Positions 7,936 through 17,633 of a stretch of 64,000 nt of DNA are shown here, in pieces. Under the pieces are notes generated by a model that was not told where the DNA came from, ran no database searches, and was given only the letters and a program-made list of their open reading frames with translations. A program made the position numbers and the translations under genes. This DNA is from Bacillus sp. Marseille-Q3570 (GTDB lineage: Bacteria > Bacillota > Bacilli > Bacillales > Fictibacillaceae): positions 62,001 to 126,000 of the forward strand of contig NZ_CAMGYZ010000004.1 in assembly GCF_946151055.1 (NCBI RefSeq), read 5' to 3'. How positions within the stretch are numbered: position 1 is the stretch's first letter; each line of letters begins with the position of its first letter.

Positions 7936-9303
7936 TCAAGTTGTGCCACTGTATAACTGAACGTGCTGGAACCCTTCAGAGCCGAAGTGGAATTGGATCT
8001 CAAATGGTTTTTCATCGTAATTATAGCTGTATGTGTTATACAAGGCAGGTGGCTCGAATTCGTACTGGTACTCTTGGAGTCTTTCTTTCAACTCTTCTTC
8101 TGATATTTCCTCCGCCTTTTTTATTTGTATGACATATACTGTTTCTCCTTTGAACTTTATAAGAAGATCCTCATAAGTTAACGAAGGTAGATCATCACTT
8201 TGAGGAGTTCCGGGATCATTTTTCATCGGCTTCCCTAAATGTTGAATGACTTCTTCTTTTGTGGAATTATAAAGCGGGTCGAATGTATTCATTTTATATC
8301 CGGTTAATTCTTGTGCAAGACTTACAGGTGAACTTGGTTCATCACCTGGTGAATTACTAGGTTCTTCTTCATTTTCTTGGGTGCTGGCTTCTTCATTATT
8401 TTCAACAGTCTCATCATCACTCACAGCGTTTGTATCAGCGTAACCCGCAGGAATATCAATCGTAAATTGGTCGGCTACAAGATTGGGCTCTATGGTCATT
8501 CCTTTTGTTGTGACTGTTTGGATGATTTCATTATTTTTCCATACAGTTAACCCCAAAACGATCCCGGTGTCTTCCATGATTTCCATTCTGAATTTTTCAG
8601 TGTCTTTTTTTCCCTCAATCATAACAGCGTCTTGGTCTTTGCTATCCTCATTCTGCTTTATCTCCCAGGTCTCAAAAGCTTGAAGATACGTGTTTGCTAA
8701 CTCTTTAGGATATAAATAGGTTGAGTAGGCTTGTAGCTCTGGTTCGAAGTCTACACCTGCTGTTTTTGTATAGGTTTGTTTTTTATGATCGACCATCATT
8801 TTTTCATGATCTTTTAAAACAATCTCTATATCGGAATCATTGTTTTGGATATGTTCGTAATACGATTGCAACTCTTGGTCTACCGCAAAGTTTACAGTTG
8901 TAATATCATCAGCTTCTTTATTTTGTATAGTGTAGCTTCCCTCAACAGTTTTAAAGAAAGGAGCAGTATTCAACATTTTATTATAAATTGCTTGTTGGGA
9001 AGTGGTTTCTTGCGGAACTTCAATTGGCGGTTTATCCGTTTCTTCCGGTCCTGGATCAGCTGGTTGATTAGCCAGCTCTCCATTGGAAATATAAAAATAT
9101 AAAAATGAAGCGAATGCCAACAAGGCAATCAGAGATAAAACAGGTTTATAAAACTTCCCTAAAGTAAAAAAGTTCGTATTCTTATTCAGTTGCTCCTTGT
9201 TCAATTGTTCAATGATCCTTTTTTCTCTTTGTTTATCAAATGTATTTTTGTCAAAAACATGTTGATCAAGTGATGTTTTCAAATCTTCAAGCTTATTCCC
9301 CAT
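7936..9303 (-). CDS. Membrane-anchored partner of the ECF sigma factor (probable anti-sigma factor)
   Basis: A 455-residue single-pass membrane protein: cytoplasmic part about 1-50, one helix at about 54-73, then a large outside region. Residues ~105-290 resemble the LolA/RseB-like sensor fold seen in Bacillus anti-sigma partners. A Glu/Ser-rich linker follows (~290-325), then a C-terminal domain resembling DUF4309. The N-terminal part lacks a clear HxxxCxxC zinc motif, so sigma binding is inferred from gene order: its start overlaps the sigma gene by 11 bases. It could sense an envelope signal and release the sigma factor. Confidence 0.7.
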   Translation of the reverse strand: MGNKLEDLKTSLDQHVFDKNTFDKQREKRIIEQLNKEQLNKNTNFFTLGKFYKPVLSLIALLAFASFLYFYISNGELANQPADPGPEETDKPPIEVPQETTSQQAIYNKMLNTAPFFKTVEGSYTIQNKEADDITTVNFAVDQELQSYYEHIQNNDSDIEIVLKDHEKMMVDHKKQTYTKTAGVDFEPELQAYSTYLYPKELANTYLQAFETWEIKQNEDSKDQDAVMIEGKKDTEKFRMEIMEDTGIVLGLTVWKNNEIIQTVTTKGMTIEPNLVADQFTIDIPAGYADTNAVSDDETVENNEEASTQENEEEPSNSPGDEPSSPVSLAQELTGYKMNTFDPLYNSTKEEVIQHLGKPMKNDPGTPQSDDLPSLTYEDLLIKFKGETVYVIQIKKAEEISEEELKERLQEYQYEFEPPALYNTYSYNYDEKPFEIQFHFGSEGFQHVQLYSGTT

Positions 9304-9850
9304 TGGATGAGCTCCTTTCTAATTCCTTTTTCAAAATGGAGCGAGCTCTTTGCAACCGTGTCTTAACAGTAGCTTCTTTCATATTCAATAAATTGCTGAT
9401 TTCTTTTATCTTGAGATCCTCGTAATAATGTAAAATGATGATCTCACGGTATTTGACTTGTAATCGGAAAACACTTTGGGACAGCTCATCATTGTTGTTG
9501 AAAATCTCGTATTCATCTCGCTTCTGTTTTGTCGGAAAGAAATTAGACAAAACGACTCTTTTAAAATAAGAGGATTTCAAGTAATCTTTGCATTGATTTG
9601 CAGTAATTTTATAGAGCCATGTTTTTAAGGACGAATCACCTCTGAATGATTGAAAGTTACGAAACGCTTTTAAAAATACTTCTTGAACAATATCCTCAGC
9701 TAATCCCCAATCTTTAACATAACTGAATGCAAAATTGGTCATCTGTTTGCCGTATGTGGTGACAGCTTCACACATTATCTCTCTATCTTGATATGAGTCG
9801 GCTTTTGCATATGCAGGTTTACCACTATTACTCGAGTATGGCAAAATCAA
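9293..9850 (-). CDS. ECF-type RNA polymerase sigma factor
   Basis: Sigma-70 family member of about 185 residues with only regions 2 and 4. Region 2 (about 30-100) includes DWGLAEDIVQEVFLKAF and FRGDSSLKTWLYKITANQCKDYLK. Region 4 (about 120-175) has the helix-turn-helix YEDLKIKEISNLLNMKEATV. The likely start is TTG 9850 behind GGGGGAGGGAG. A matching ECF-type promoter lies just upstream, which suggests autoregulation. It overlaps its membrane partner by 11 bases. The family resembles SigV/SigX/SigW types of Bacillus envelope-stress factors, but I cannot assign an orthologue. Confidence 0.92.
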   Translation of the reverse strand: MILPYSSNSGKPAYAKADSYQDREIMCEAVTTYGKQMTNFAFSYVKDWGLAEDIVQEVFLKAFRNFQSFRGDSSLKTWLYKITANQCKDYLKSSYFKRVVLSNFFPTKQKRDEYEIFNNNDELSQSVFRLQVKYREIIILHYYEDLKIKEISNLLNMKEATVKTRLQRARSILKKELERSSSNGE

Positions 9851-9878
9851 ACAACTCCCTCCCCCTTTATACTACTAT

Positions 9879-9906
9879 GACGAGGAAGGACATGGAAAAA
9901 GATTCA
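9879..9906 (-). promoter_or_regulatory. Candidate ECF-type autoregulatory promoter
   Basis: On the minus strand TGAATC (9901-9906) and CGTC (9879-9882) are 18 bases apart, with a T-run after the -35. This resembles the TGAAAC...CGTC pattern of Bacillus ECF sigma factors, although the usual spacing is 16-17. It lies about 30 bases before the sigma start. Confidence 0.5.
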
Positions 9907-9939
9907 AAAAAGAAGAACTAATGTAAAACGTCTATACGC

Positions 9940-10142
9940 GTGCCAGGCACCGAACGAAAACCCTTGAGCTGACTGGGTGCTGTTTCGGTGCCTGGCACTT
10001 ATTAGAAACCCTTGAGCCACAAGGACTACAGATTGGTGCCAGGCACCGAATGAAAAGCCTTGGTACCATTGACTTCTTTTTCGGTGCCTGGCACCTTTCG
10101 AGAACCGTTGGGGCGCAAGGGATAAATTGTCGTGCCTGGTAC
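9940..10142. repeat. GTGCC(A/T)GGCAC palindrome cluster R3
   Basis: Five cores at about 48-bp spacing. The part 9988-10142 is a near-identical copy of R2. It ends in the conserved unit and is followed by a palindrome pair at 10182-10257. Confidence 0.88.
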
Positions 10143-10181
10143 AGAGGTTTTATTATGATGAGCGACATTTTTTGCGTTTGG

Positions 10182-10257
10182 TCAATCAAATGTTTGTTTA
10201 AGGGGTTAGAGTGGTTGATGTGGTGGGGTTTTGGATTTCAATCAAATGTTTGATTAA
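10182..10257. repeat. Paired 20-bp palindromes, copy 2
   Basis: 10182-10201 (TCAATCAAATGTTTGTTTAA) and 10238-10257 (TCAATCAAATGTTTGATTAA) are 56 bp apart. The flanks GCGACAT and GGGGTTTT...ATT match copy 1. Confidence 0.75.
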
Positions 10258-10263
10258 AAATAG

Positions 10264-10300
10264 AAAGCCCAGTTGAACAACGGTTTGTTCAACTGGGCTT
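10264..10300 (-). terminator. Terminator of the catabolic operon
   Basis: AAAGCCCAGTTGAACAA pairs with TTGTTCAACTGGGCTTT around a four-base loop. On the minus strand it follows the flavin-reductase stop (10313) by about 12 bases and is followed by a T-rich run. Confidence 0.85.
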
Positions 10301-10312
10301 TCTCTACATCTA

Positions 10313-10909
10313 TCATCTCGGCAGTTTGAAGAATGTGGTGTTTTCGCTGTAGTTACCTGCTAGTCTTCCGAGTGGTTGGAGTTTTTCCAAATTGACTTTG
10401 TATGGCTCGACATAGTATTCATCCTTGATGTGATAGTGGATCATTTCGCCGAGGATGAGGTGGTCGGATCCGAGCTGGATGATGTCATGCAGCTTGCATT
10501 CCATCTGGATCGGTGCTTCATCCACCCGCTTTGGCTTAACGACGGCACTTTCTACTGGGGTCAATCCAGCCTCCTCGAACTCGTCCACCTCGCTTGGGAG
10601 GTTTTCTGAGCTTTTTTGCATCTGATTCCCTAATTCAGAAGGCACTACATTGATGACGAATTCTTTCTGCGACCGGATATTCATAAGTGTATCTTTTTCC
10701 GTACCTGCTCGTTCTCCTACACCAGGCCCGATCGAAATCGCCAGAATCGGCGGTTTTCTGGAAGCTACCGTAAAGAAACTGAATGGAGCAAGATTCATTT
10801 TCCCTTCCTCAGAAATGGTCGAAACCCATGCGATCGGCCTTGGTACCACCGATCCTGTCAATAATTTATAAACTTCTTTTGTCCCTAGTTGTGATGGATC
10901 AAATTCCAT
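10313..10909 (-). CDS. Flavin-reductase-like FMN-binding protein
   Basis: A 198-residue cytoplasmic protein of the flavin reductase / FMN-binding split-barrel family. Features: VPRPIAWVSTIS near residue 20, NLAPFSFFTVASRKPPILAISIG at about 39-61 for flavin contact, and HLILGEMIHYHI near 147. Members reduce or bind FMN, often for a partner oxygenase, and many are uncharacterised. It is the last gene before the terminator and follows the MFS carrier by 26 bases. No oxygenase partner is visible nearby, so its substrate is unknown. Confidence 0.88.
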   Translation of the reverse strand: MEFDPSQLGTKEVYKLLTGSVVPRPIAWVSTISEEGKMNLAPFSFFTVASRKPPILAISIGPGVGERAGTEKDTLMNIRSQKEFVINVVPSELGNQMQKSSENLPSEVDEFEEAGLTPVESAVVKPKRVDEAPIQMECKLHDIIQLGSDHLILGEMIHYHIKDEYYVEPYKVNLEKLQPLGRLAGNYSENTTFFKLPR

Positions 10910-10935
10910 TTTCTTTTCCCTCCTCTATCCATATA

Positions 10936-12195
10936 TCAGGAGTCTGTTAAACTCGTTTTCCGGACATGGCGCGAAAACATCGTTAACAGTACTATTACAA
11001 TACCCATAATTGCCGTGATTGAAAGCCACCCTGCTGTGTAATGCCCGTTCTGGTCGACCATCAAGCCGAAAATAGGCGGTATGAAAATGACGCCCATCGA
11101 ACCTAACGTGATGCTGAATCCGCTCGATAGTCCGGTTTGTTCTTTCGGAACGAGTTCTGACGCGATATTCATCCAGATCCCGTTGAATCCCGAAACGCAA
11201 AATCCGAACACGATAATGATCGGAACCAGTACGAAGAAAGGAGTACCTTCTGGCAAAAAGGCGACGGTCGTACTTGCAACCGCTGCTAAAACGGCGATGA
11301 TGTAGACAATAATCAATCGTCTTCCGTTGAACAACCTGTCACTGATGACACCCCAACCGATTCTTCCTAGCGAACCGCTCACCTCTGATATGACAAGCAG
11401 TATACCAGATAAAAACAGGCTGATCCCCATTTTTTCATAAGCGAACAGAACAAGGTACGTATTGAGGCACATCTGCGAGCCGTTCAACCCCATCGCACTC
11501 AAACTGATCAACAGCAATGGTTTGTTTTTTCCCATTTTCAAAAGCGATCTGCTAAAGAACGATATGCCTACTTTTTTTCGAGGCTTCAAGCTTCCCAATG
11601 GATCCCTGTAAAAAGCGAAAGCGACAAAACCGGTGATGACCAAGCCAATGCATGCGATCAAAAGAACCGGACGCCATCCGAATTCAGCTGAGAGCGGCAG
11701 CAGCAAAAACCCTGCCATGGCGGAGCCGAACGTGATGCCCATCTGCTTGATGCCCATCGCTGTCCCTCTTTGCGTTTGAGAAAACCAGTATATGATGCCT
11801 CGATTCGAAGTTGGATGCATCGCGCCGTATCCGAGTCCGCCGATCAAGACTAAAAGCAGGACGAAAACGAAATTCGTCAGCATCGTCATGATCAGAAAAC
11901 TGACGCCCAGGCAGAGCGAGAGCATCAAAAGCAGCCGCCTGGACCCGATGAAGTCCGCCATGAATCCAACTGGAATTGATGCTAAAGCCTGCCCGATAAA
12001 AAGTGCAGATGGCAGCAGCCCGATTTCTGCTTTTGTAAGGGAAAGATCATCTCCGATCAATATTCCCAACGGTCCGAGGCTCCGGCCGACGAACGCCACC
12101 ATCAACTGAGCAATAAGAAGCCACAGCAGCATACGCCATGGCTCTATGGAAACTCTTCGTTCTGCTTTAAGCTCAACCGTGTTCACATCAATCAT
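10936..12195 (-). CDS. Major facilitator superfamily transporter
   Basis: A 419-residue protein with about 12 membrane helices. The MFS signature lies between helices 2 and 3 (GFMADFIGSRRLLL) and its counterpart in the second half (GRIGWGVISDRLFNGRR). It may take up or export the small acid handled by the cluster, or an unrelated compound; the sequence does not tell. It lies 51 bases after the sodium symporter on the same strand, in the run of genes from the CoA-transferase to the terminator at 10264-10300. Confidence 0.88.
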   Translation of the reverse strand: MIDVNTVELKAERRVSIEPWRMLLWLLIAQLMVAFVGRSLGPLGILIGDDLSLTKAEIGLLPSALFIGQALASIPVGFMADFIGSRRLLLMLSLCLGVSFLIMTMLTNFVFVLLLVLIGGLGYGAMHPTSNRGIIYWFSQTQRGTAMGIKQMGITFGSAMAGFLLLPLSAEFGWRPVLLIACIGLVITGFVAFAFYRDPLGSLKPRKKVGISFFSRSLLKMGKNKPLLLISLSAMGLNGSQMCLNTYLVLFAYEKMGISLFLSGILLVISEVSGSLGRIGWGVISDRLFNGRRLIIVYIIAVLAAVASTTVAFLPEGTPFFVLVPIIIVFGFCVSGFNGIWMNIASELVPKEQTGLSSGFSITLGSMGVIFIPPIFGLMVDQNGHYTAGWLSITAIMGIVIVLLTMFSRHVRKTSLTDS

Positions 12196-12246
12196 CTCTT
12201 TACTACTAATCTTTTTTTAAAAATCTACTTTTAAATGGAAATCCTA

Positions 12247-13752
12247 TTATGCCTCGATTTTCAATGATGTCATCTCGTCCGCCTGACCTTCCTGCTTAGA
12301 AGACACAGGTACGAGGACGGATCCGACTACGGCTACACCGAAGTTCACCAACAGCCCGATGACACCACCGTGGATGCCGTATACGGTGCTGTGCCCAGAG
12401 AGCGTCATTACTCCGGCGATGATGGCACCTAAGAGCATTCCCCAGAATACAGGCTTTGCAGAAAGCTTTTTCCAGTACAGCCCTAAGATGAAGGCTGGGA
12501 AAACCTGTACGAGTAATTCGAATTTTAACACGAAAATCTGATAAAGTGTTCCTGGAGGATTCCAGGCGATCAATAGCAAGAGAATGACTGCGATTACGCC
12601 AGCCACTTTCCCGACCAGGACTTTCTTATGTTCCGAAGCTTTCGGGTTGATGAAGTTCCCGTAAATATCATTGGAAACCATTGACGAAAAACTGAGCAAA
12701 ACTGAGTCGGCTGTGGAAACGATCGCCGCAACAATCCCACCGAAGAAGAGGATCATCACCCAGTAATAGAACGAATTGATCGAAGCGATTTCGTTCGCCA
12801 TCATCCCGACGAGTTGTTCTGAGTTGGCTTCATTCAACCCTGGGAACATCGAAATCCCGATGATTCCGATCACGAATACCAAACCAGTTGTAACTGGAGG
12901 CATCCACGCCATACGCGCAAAGGATTTCTTCAATGTCTTTTCACTTTCAGCCGAATAGATCCGCTGGACCGCATGCGGATAGATCGCCGCACCACATCCT
13001 ACAAGCAATAAGATGCTGAACCAGTTGACCGAAGTTTCCATTGCAGGTAACCCGACTTTGGCAGGTTCTGAATCCATGATGAAAGTCGTGACATTCGTGA
13101 GGTTTCCTCCGACGAGATAGAGTGCCCCTCCAAGGAAAACAAGGATTCCGACCATCAGCACAATCCCTTGCATGACATCTGTAAAGGCGACGGCCTTCAT
13201 TCCGCCCATCCACTCATACGCCAGCATGACAAGGATAAAAGCGATGACGGCAACCTGATACGGGATGGTTCCCCCAGTCATTCCTGCTACCGCTTGTCCA
13301 ATGGCGACAAGCTGTTCCAACAAGTAGTTCCCTAGTCCCCATAACATGAGGAACACGCCCAACAGCGTCACAGCTTTCGAGTTGAAACGATAACGGAGCC
13401 AGTCCGTCGGTGTAATGAATTTATTCCGTTTCGAAATGACGTACAACCTTGGTGCGAACAAGAGATAAACACCGATGATGATGGTCATGAACGAGACGGA
13501 TTGAAGCCAGGAAAACCCGGTTCGATACGCTGTCGGCGCATATCCGACGATCGTATTTCCACTGTATTGCGTCGCATAAAGGGTAAAGAACAAGGCGATG
13601 AAGCCCAGATTTTTACCAGCGAGAAAGTACCCTGACATCGAGTGATGCAGTTTCTTGTCCCCACGACCGGATAACCAGCCGATCAGGAGCATGACCAGGG
13701 CGTAAAAGACGAGGATGATGACGCCGTCAATGCCTGAGAATGTTAGATTCAT
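12247..13752 (-). CDS. Sodium:solute symporter (SSS family)
   Basis: A 501-residue integral membrane protein with about 13 helices. It has family features: YFLAGKNLGFIALFFTLYATQYSG near residues 42-65, GLGNYLLEQLVAIG, the TD(V)MQGIVL stretch, and STADSVLLSFSSMVSNDIYG near 350. It probably imports an organic acid with sodium. It overlaps a small two-helix membrane protein upstream by 4 bases (ATGA). The pair resembles PanF/YhdT-like symporter pairs. Location inside the CoA-transferase/LeuCD/lyase cluster suggests the transported acid is the pathway substrate, which is inference. Confidence 0.9.
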   Translation of the reverse strand: MNLTFSGIDGVIILVFYALVMLLIGWLSGRGDKKLHHSMSGYFLAGKNLGFIALFFTLYATQYSGNTIVGYAPTAYRTGFSWLQSVSFMTIIIGVYLLFAPRLYVISKRNKFITPTDWLRYRFNSKAVTLLGVFLMLWGLGNYLLEQLVAIGQAVAGMTGGTIPYQVAVIAFILVMLAYEWMGGMKAVAFTDVMQGIVLMVGILVFLGGALYLVGGNLTNVTTFIMDSEPAKVGLPAMETSVNWFSILLLVGCGAAIYPHAVQRIYSAESEKTLKKSFARMAWMPPVTTGLVFVIGIIGISMFPGLNEANSEQLVGMMANEIASINSFYYWVMILFFGGIVAAIVSTADSVLLSFSSMVSNDIYGNFINPKASEHKKVLVGKVAGVIAVILLLLIAWNPPGTLYQIFVLKFELLVQVFPAFILGLYWKKLSAKPVFWGMLLGAIIAGVMTLSGHSTVYGIHGGVIGLLVNFGVAVVGSVLVPVSSKQEGQADEMTSLKIEA

Positions 13753-14003
13753 TGATCATCCACCTTCCTTTTTTCCGCTTCTTCAATGTCCTCGACGATG
13801 TGCCATTCATGTGTACATAACCAGCTCAGATACCCGCACAGGACGAGTGAAAAAATCGCCGATATGAATGCCCAAAGCGGAAACCCTAGAATGATCGGTT
13901 CGACGGCTTTTCCGGGATAGTACCATGGCACGATGGCCAGGACAATCAAGACCAGTCCAATCCAGATCCATTTCTTCTTGATCGGCTCTTTCATCTTTTC
14001 CAC
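13749..14003 (-). CDS. Small membrane partner of the sodium symporter (DUF3311-like)
   Basis: An 84-residue protein with two membrane helices (about 12-27 and 38-62) and a charged C-terminal tail. It starts with GTG 14003, chosen because GGGAGG lies 9 bases upstream. Its stop overlaps the symporter start as ATGA, so the two are coupled. Short two-helix proteins of this kind commonly precede SSS symporter genes in Bacillaceae; their function is unknown and may be assembly or stability of the carrier. Confidence 0.8.
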   Translation of the reverse strand: MEKMKEPIKKKWIWIGLVLIVLAIVPWYYPGKAVEPIILGFPLWAFISAIFSLVLCGYLSWLCTHEWHIVEDIEEAEKRKVDDQ

Positions 14004-14048
14004 GTGTTACGACCTCCCTGAAATGATAGAATTTTGTGAAAATTAAGG

Positions 14049-14188
14049 GTAAAGAAAACTTGGCTAAGCCTAGCCTTAGGCGTAGGCTGAGCCATTCGTT
14101 CCTCGAAAAAGCAGTTGCCTTTCCTTCGTGCGGTGTATTGCTTCCAAAGAAACCAGCTTGTGCATTTATACTTTCTTTAAGTGCAAAA
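14049..14188. repeat. Interspersed repeat family 2, copy A
   Basis: Starts with GTAAAGAAAACTTGGCTAAG, includes GGCGTAGGCTGAGCCAT and ends with TTATACTTTCTTTAAGTGCA. Compared with copies at 28038, 56277 and 61514 it carries about 50 extra bases in the middle. It fills the gap between leuD and the symporter partner gene. Confidence 0.75.
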
Positions 14189-14190
14189 AA

Positions 14191-14784
14191 TCAATAGTAA
14201 ATCTTATGGTCTTTCTCAAAGGAACTGATTTTGTCGTCATGTATCAATGTAGCGCCTACTTCATCAAGGCCCTGTAAAAGTTGCGATTTTTGATAAGGCC
14301 TGATTTCGAAGGTTGTGTTGAATTCCTGTTCATCGGTGATCGTCTGTGTTTCTAGATCGACTGTAAGACGGTAACCTGGATTCTGCTTTGTCCGGCGGAA
14401 AAGAGTCTCCACTTCTTCCTCTTGTAAGACAATTGGCAGAATGCCGTTTTTGAAGCAGTTGCTGTAAAAGATATCCGCAAAGGACGGTGCAATGATGACG
14501 CGGAATCCATAATCCTCTAATGCCCAGGGTGCGTGTTCGCGAGAGGAACCACAACCGAAGTTTTTACGGGCCAGGAGGATCGAGCTTTTACGATACTCAG
14601 TCTGGTTCAATACGAATTCCGGATTTTCATTTCCATCCTCAAACCGCCAGTTATAGAAAAGAACCTCACCGAATCCAGATTTCGTAATCCGTTTCAGAAA
14701 CTGCTTCGGAACGATTGCATCCGTATCGACGTTTTCGACATCCAACGGTGCGACGATTCCTGTATGCTTATTGATAGGCTTCAT
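14191..14784 (-). CDS. leuD: 3-isopropylmalate dehydratase-type small subunit
   Basis: A 197-residue swivel-domain subunit of an aconitase-family hydro-lyase. It has the family stretch [16 protein letters not shown] near residue 18 and the binding-site stretch [15 protein letters not shown] near 74-88. With LeuC it interconverts 2- and 3-isopropylmalate, and members also act on citraconate and methylmalates. It overlaps leuC by 17 bases. No leuA or leuB is beside it; instead there are a CoA-transferase, a lyase and transporters. It may therefore serve a catabolic route, although use in leucine synthesis cannot be ruled out without the rest of the genome. Confidence 0.92.
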   Translation of the reverse strand: MKPINKHTGIVAPLDVENVDTDAIVPKQFLKRITKSGFGEVLFYNWRFEDGNENPEFVLNQTEYRKSSILLARKNFGCGSSREHAPWALEDYGFRVIIAPSFADIFYSNCFKNGILPIVLQEEEVETLFRRTKQNPGYRLTVDLETQTITDEQEFNTTFEIRPYQKSQLLQGLDEVGATLIHDDKISSFEKDHKIYY

Positions 14785-16207
14785 TCGGTGCTTGCTCCTT
14801 TCGCGCTATGACTTGCCACTGTCTCACATCTGTAAAGTGGCCTTTGATCGCTGCTGCGGCCGCCATTTCCGGACTGACGAGATGGGTGCGGGCTTTCGTA
14901 CCCTGTCTTCCTTCAAAGTTCCGGTTGGACGTTGAGGCGCATCGTTCTCCAGGCCCTACGATATCGTCATTCATTCCGAGACACATGCTGCAACCCGCTT
15001 CCCTCCACTCGAAACCAGCATCCAAGAAAATTTTGTCCAGCCCTTCCTTCTCAGCTTGCTTTTTTACGAGCTGGGAGCCTGGGACGACGAGCGCCCTCAC
15101 CCCATCTGCCACTTTGTATCCGTTTACAATTTCCGCGGCCTTTCTCAAGTCTTCAATCCGGCTGTTCGTACAGGAACCGATGAATACGACATCAAGCGTG
15201 AGGTCCTGGATCTCCTCTCCACCTGAAAGTCCCATATAGCCCAAAGCTTTCTGGACATTCAATTTTTGTGTGGAGTTGAATTCATTGACTTGCGGAACCT
15301 TCCTGGTTATACCTGTGACCTGGCCAGGATTCGTCCCCCATGTCACCTGAGGCTCGATTTCACTTGTATCGAATTCAACGGTGAGATCAAACTCGGCATC
15401 TTCATCGGTGTACAGCGTCTGCCAATCGTTCAGCGCTTCTTCCCAACCCTCCGCTTTCGGGGCGTAATCTTTATTTTGCAAGTATCGGAAAGTGGTCTCA
15501 TCCGGTTGGATCAGTCCTGCCCTTGCCCCCATTTCGATCGACATGTTACAGACCGTCATCCGTTCTTCCATCGATAGTTTCCGGATCGCTTCACCACGGT
15601 ATTCGATGACGTAGCGAGTCGCGAAGTCATGACCGAATTTACCGATCAACGATAAGATGAGGTCCTTCGCAGTCGTTCCTTGAGGGAGTTCACCCTCCGC
15701 GTTGATCGCAAGCGTTTTTGATTTGTACTGTTTCAACGTTTGAGTCGCGAGGACGTGTTCAACCTCACTCGTCCCGATTCCGAAAGCGAGTGCTCCGAAT
15801 GCCCCGTGTGTCGAGGAATGGCTGTCCCCGCATACGATCGTCTGTCCAGGTTGTGTGAGGCCAAGTTCCGGAGCAATGACATGGACAATTCCCTGATGCT
15901 GGTGATGCAGATCGAACAGCTTCACCCCGAACGCTTTGCAGTTTTCTTCAAGGGTTCGGACCTGCTGCCTTGCAACTTCATCCTTGATCGGTTCATTCCG
16001 GTTTATCGTCGGGATGCTGTGATCCATCGTCGCAAACGTCAAATCCGGCCGGCGGACCTTTCGATCATTTAATCGCAGCCCTTCAAAAGCTTGTGGAGAT
16101 GTTACTTCATGGACCAGGTGGAGATCGATATAGAGGATCGCCGGCTGTTCCTCTTCTCCATGAACAACGTGGCGGTCCCATATTTTCTCATACAAGGTCT
16201 TCCCCAT
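14768..16207 (-). CDS. leuC: 3-isopropylmalate dehydratase-type large subunit
   Basis: A 479-residue catalytic subunit with an iron-sulphur cluster. The three cluster ligands are visible as Cys346 in GSCTNSR, and Cys406 and Cys409 in GCSMCLGMN, at positions matching well-known LeuC proteins. Substrate-site stretches [12 protein letters not shown] and [15 protein letters not shown] are also intact. It follows the CoA-transferase by 16 bases and overlaps leuD by 17. Reaction by family: dehydration/hydration moving a hydroxyl, as between 2- and 3-isopropylmalate or citraconate and citramalate-type acids. Catabolic use is inferred from its neighbours. Confidence 0.93.
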   Translation of the reverse strand: MGKTLYEKIWDRHVVHGEEEQPAILYIDLHLVHEVTSPQAFEGLRLNDRKVRRPDLTFATMDHSIPTINRNEPIKDEVARQQVRTLEENCKAFGVKLFDLHHQHQGIVHVIAPELGLTQPGQTIVCGDSHSSTHGAFGALAFGIGTSEVEHVLATQTLKQYKSKTLAINAEGELPQGTTAKDLILSLIGKFGHDFATRYVIEYRGEAIRKLSMEERMTVCNMSIEMGARAGLIQPDETTFRYLQNKDYAPKAEGWEEALNDWQTLYTDEDAEFDLTVEFDTSEIEPQVTWGTNPGQVTGITRKVPQVNEFNSTQKLNVQKALGYMGLSGGEEIQDLTLDVVFIGSCTNSRIEDLRKAAEIVNGYKVADGVRALVVPGSQLVKKQAEKEGLDKIFLDAGFEWREAGCSMCLGMNDDIVGPGERCASTSNRNFEGRQGTKARTHLVSPEMAAAAAIKGHFTDVRQWQVIARKEQAPNEAYQ

Positions 16208-16223
16208 CTCGTTCCCTCCTTTT

Positions 16224-17432
16224 TCAGATGATATTGGTCGCCTTCAATTCCTCAAGTTCTTTTTCAGTGAATCCTAAGAGTCTGCTGTAGACTTCCTCGT
16301 TGTGTTTCCCTGATTTTTCAGGTCCAGGGTGATTGACTTTACCAGGTGTCCGGCTTAACTTCGGCACGATCCCCGGCATCGGAAAATCCCCGAGCTGAGG
16401 ATGATCGACTTTTACAATCATTTCACGTTCTTGATAGTGCGGATCTTCGACGATTTCTTTTGCGGTATAGATCATTCCGGACGGGACGCCTTTTTCCTCG
16501 AGCTTTTGGAGTGCTTCTTTAGCCGGCAGGGATTTCGTCCATTCTTCGATCATAAGGTCAAGCTGTTTCATGTTCCTGCCTCGCGCATGATGGGTTGCGA
16601 ATCGTTCATCTTCCGCCAGTTCTGGTTGTCCCATCGCTTCACAAAGCCTCCTGAACACACCGTCTGCATTCGCACCGATCACGATATACGTCTCGTCTTT
16701 TGTAAAATAGATGTTGGAAGGTGCTACGCCGGGAAGGATATTTCCCATCCGCTCCCGAACATATCCAGCAAGCAGGTAATCCGGTATCAAACTCTCCATG
16801 ACGGAGAAGACCGATTCATATAGTGCGGTGTCGACGACTTGTCCTTTGCCTGACTGTTCCCTCTCATGGAGGGCGACGAGACAGCCGATCGTCGCAAATA
16901 ATGCGGCCAGTGTATCGCCTATCGATATGCCGATACGCGCCGGGGCACGATCCGGGAAACCGGTGATGTTACGCAATCCACCCATCGCTTCCCCAACGCT
17001 TCCGAAACCAGCGCGGTGTTTGTATGGTCCGGTTTGTCCGAAACCTGATGTGCGCATCATGATCAGCTTCGGGTTGATTTCAGATAATGTTTCATAGGAC
17101 AAATTCCATTTTTCCATCGTTCCCGGCCGGAAATTTTCGATGATGATATCTGCGTCTTTCACCATTTCTTTTAAAAGCTCTTGCCCTTTTTCCTCACGCA
17201 GGTTCAAGGTGATCGATTTTTTGTTCCGGGACTGGATCGGCCACCAGAGTCCAACTCCGTCTTTCTCTTTGCCCCAGCTTCTCATTGGATCTTCTTTATC
17301 AGGGGGCTCGACCTTGATGACCTCTGCACCGAAGTCTGCGAACAATCTCCCTGAAAACGGACCAGCTAAAAGGGTCCCCAATTCAAGCACCCGCACCCCC
17401 TCGAGAGGCAAGCGTTCTTGGTTTTCACTCAT
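16224..17432 (-). CDS. CaiB/BaiF family (class III) CoA-transferase
   Basis: A 402-residue cytoplasmic enzyme moving CoA between acids. It contains the N-terminal Rossmann-like stretch [31 protein letters not shown], and a likely catalytic Asp near residue 171 in [13 protein letters not shown] 17432 is the start because AAGGAGG lies 9 bases upstream. A longer frame reaching 17483 would run over an operator-like palindrome. It heads the minus-strand operon, divergent from the GntR regulator. With the HMG-CoA-lyase-type enzyme it could activate citramalate or a related hydroxy acid to its CoA ester; this is inference from known CaiB-type citramalate CoA-transferases. Confidence 0.9.
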   Translation of the reverse strand: MSENQERLPLEGVRVLELGTLLAGPFSGRLFADFGAEVIKVEPPDKEDPMRSWGKEKDGVGLWWPIQSRNKKSITLNLREEKGQELLKEMVKDADIIIENFRPGTMEKWNLSYETLSEINPKLIMMRTSGFGQTGPYKHRAGFGSVGEAMGGLRNITGFPDRAPARIGISIGDTLAALFATIGCLVALHEREQSGKGQVVDTALYESVFSVMESLIPDYLLAGYVRERMGNILPGVAPSNIYFTKDETYIVIGANADGVFRRLCEAMGQPELAEDERFATHHARGRNMKQLDLMIEEWTKSLPAKEALQKLEEKGVPSGMIYTAKEIVEDPHYQEREMIVKVDHPQLGDFPMPGIVPKLSRTPGKVNHPGPEKSGKHNEEVYSRLLGFTEKELEELKATNII

Positions 17433-17477
17433 ATATGAAATCCTCCTTACATGGCGGTTGTCTAAAGATTCTGAATG

Positions 17478-17508
17478 TTGCATACAATACTAACAAACTT
17501 GTATACAA
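17478..17508. promoter_or_regulatory. Two GntR-type operator palindromes, CoA-transferase side
   Basis: TTGTATACAA at 17499-17508 is a perfect palindrome. TTGCATACAA at 17478-17487 differs by one base. They are 21 bases (two helical turns) apart, just upstream of the ATG at 17432. FadR-subfamily GntR regulators bind short palindromes of this kind. Confidence 0.7.
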
Positions 17509-17633
17509 AAAATCAACGATATTTTGTAAACGCTTTATATTTGGGTGTTTTTAACTAAAAATATGGTATAAATTAGGTTATTTACCAGTGTTTTCAGCGT
17601 TGTTTTTTGAATTTATTGAAAATTACACTCTGT

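Noticed and set aside
7936-9303. Zinc-binding anti-sigma (ZAS) domain in the sigma partner
   Set aside because: No HxxxCxxC pattern in the cytoplasmic part; the anti-sigma role rests on gene order and topology only.
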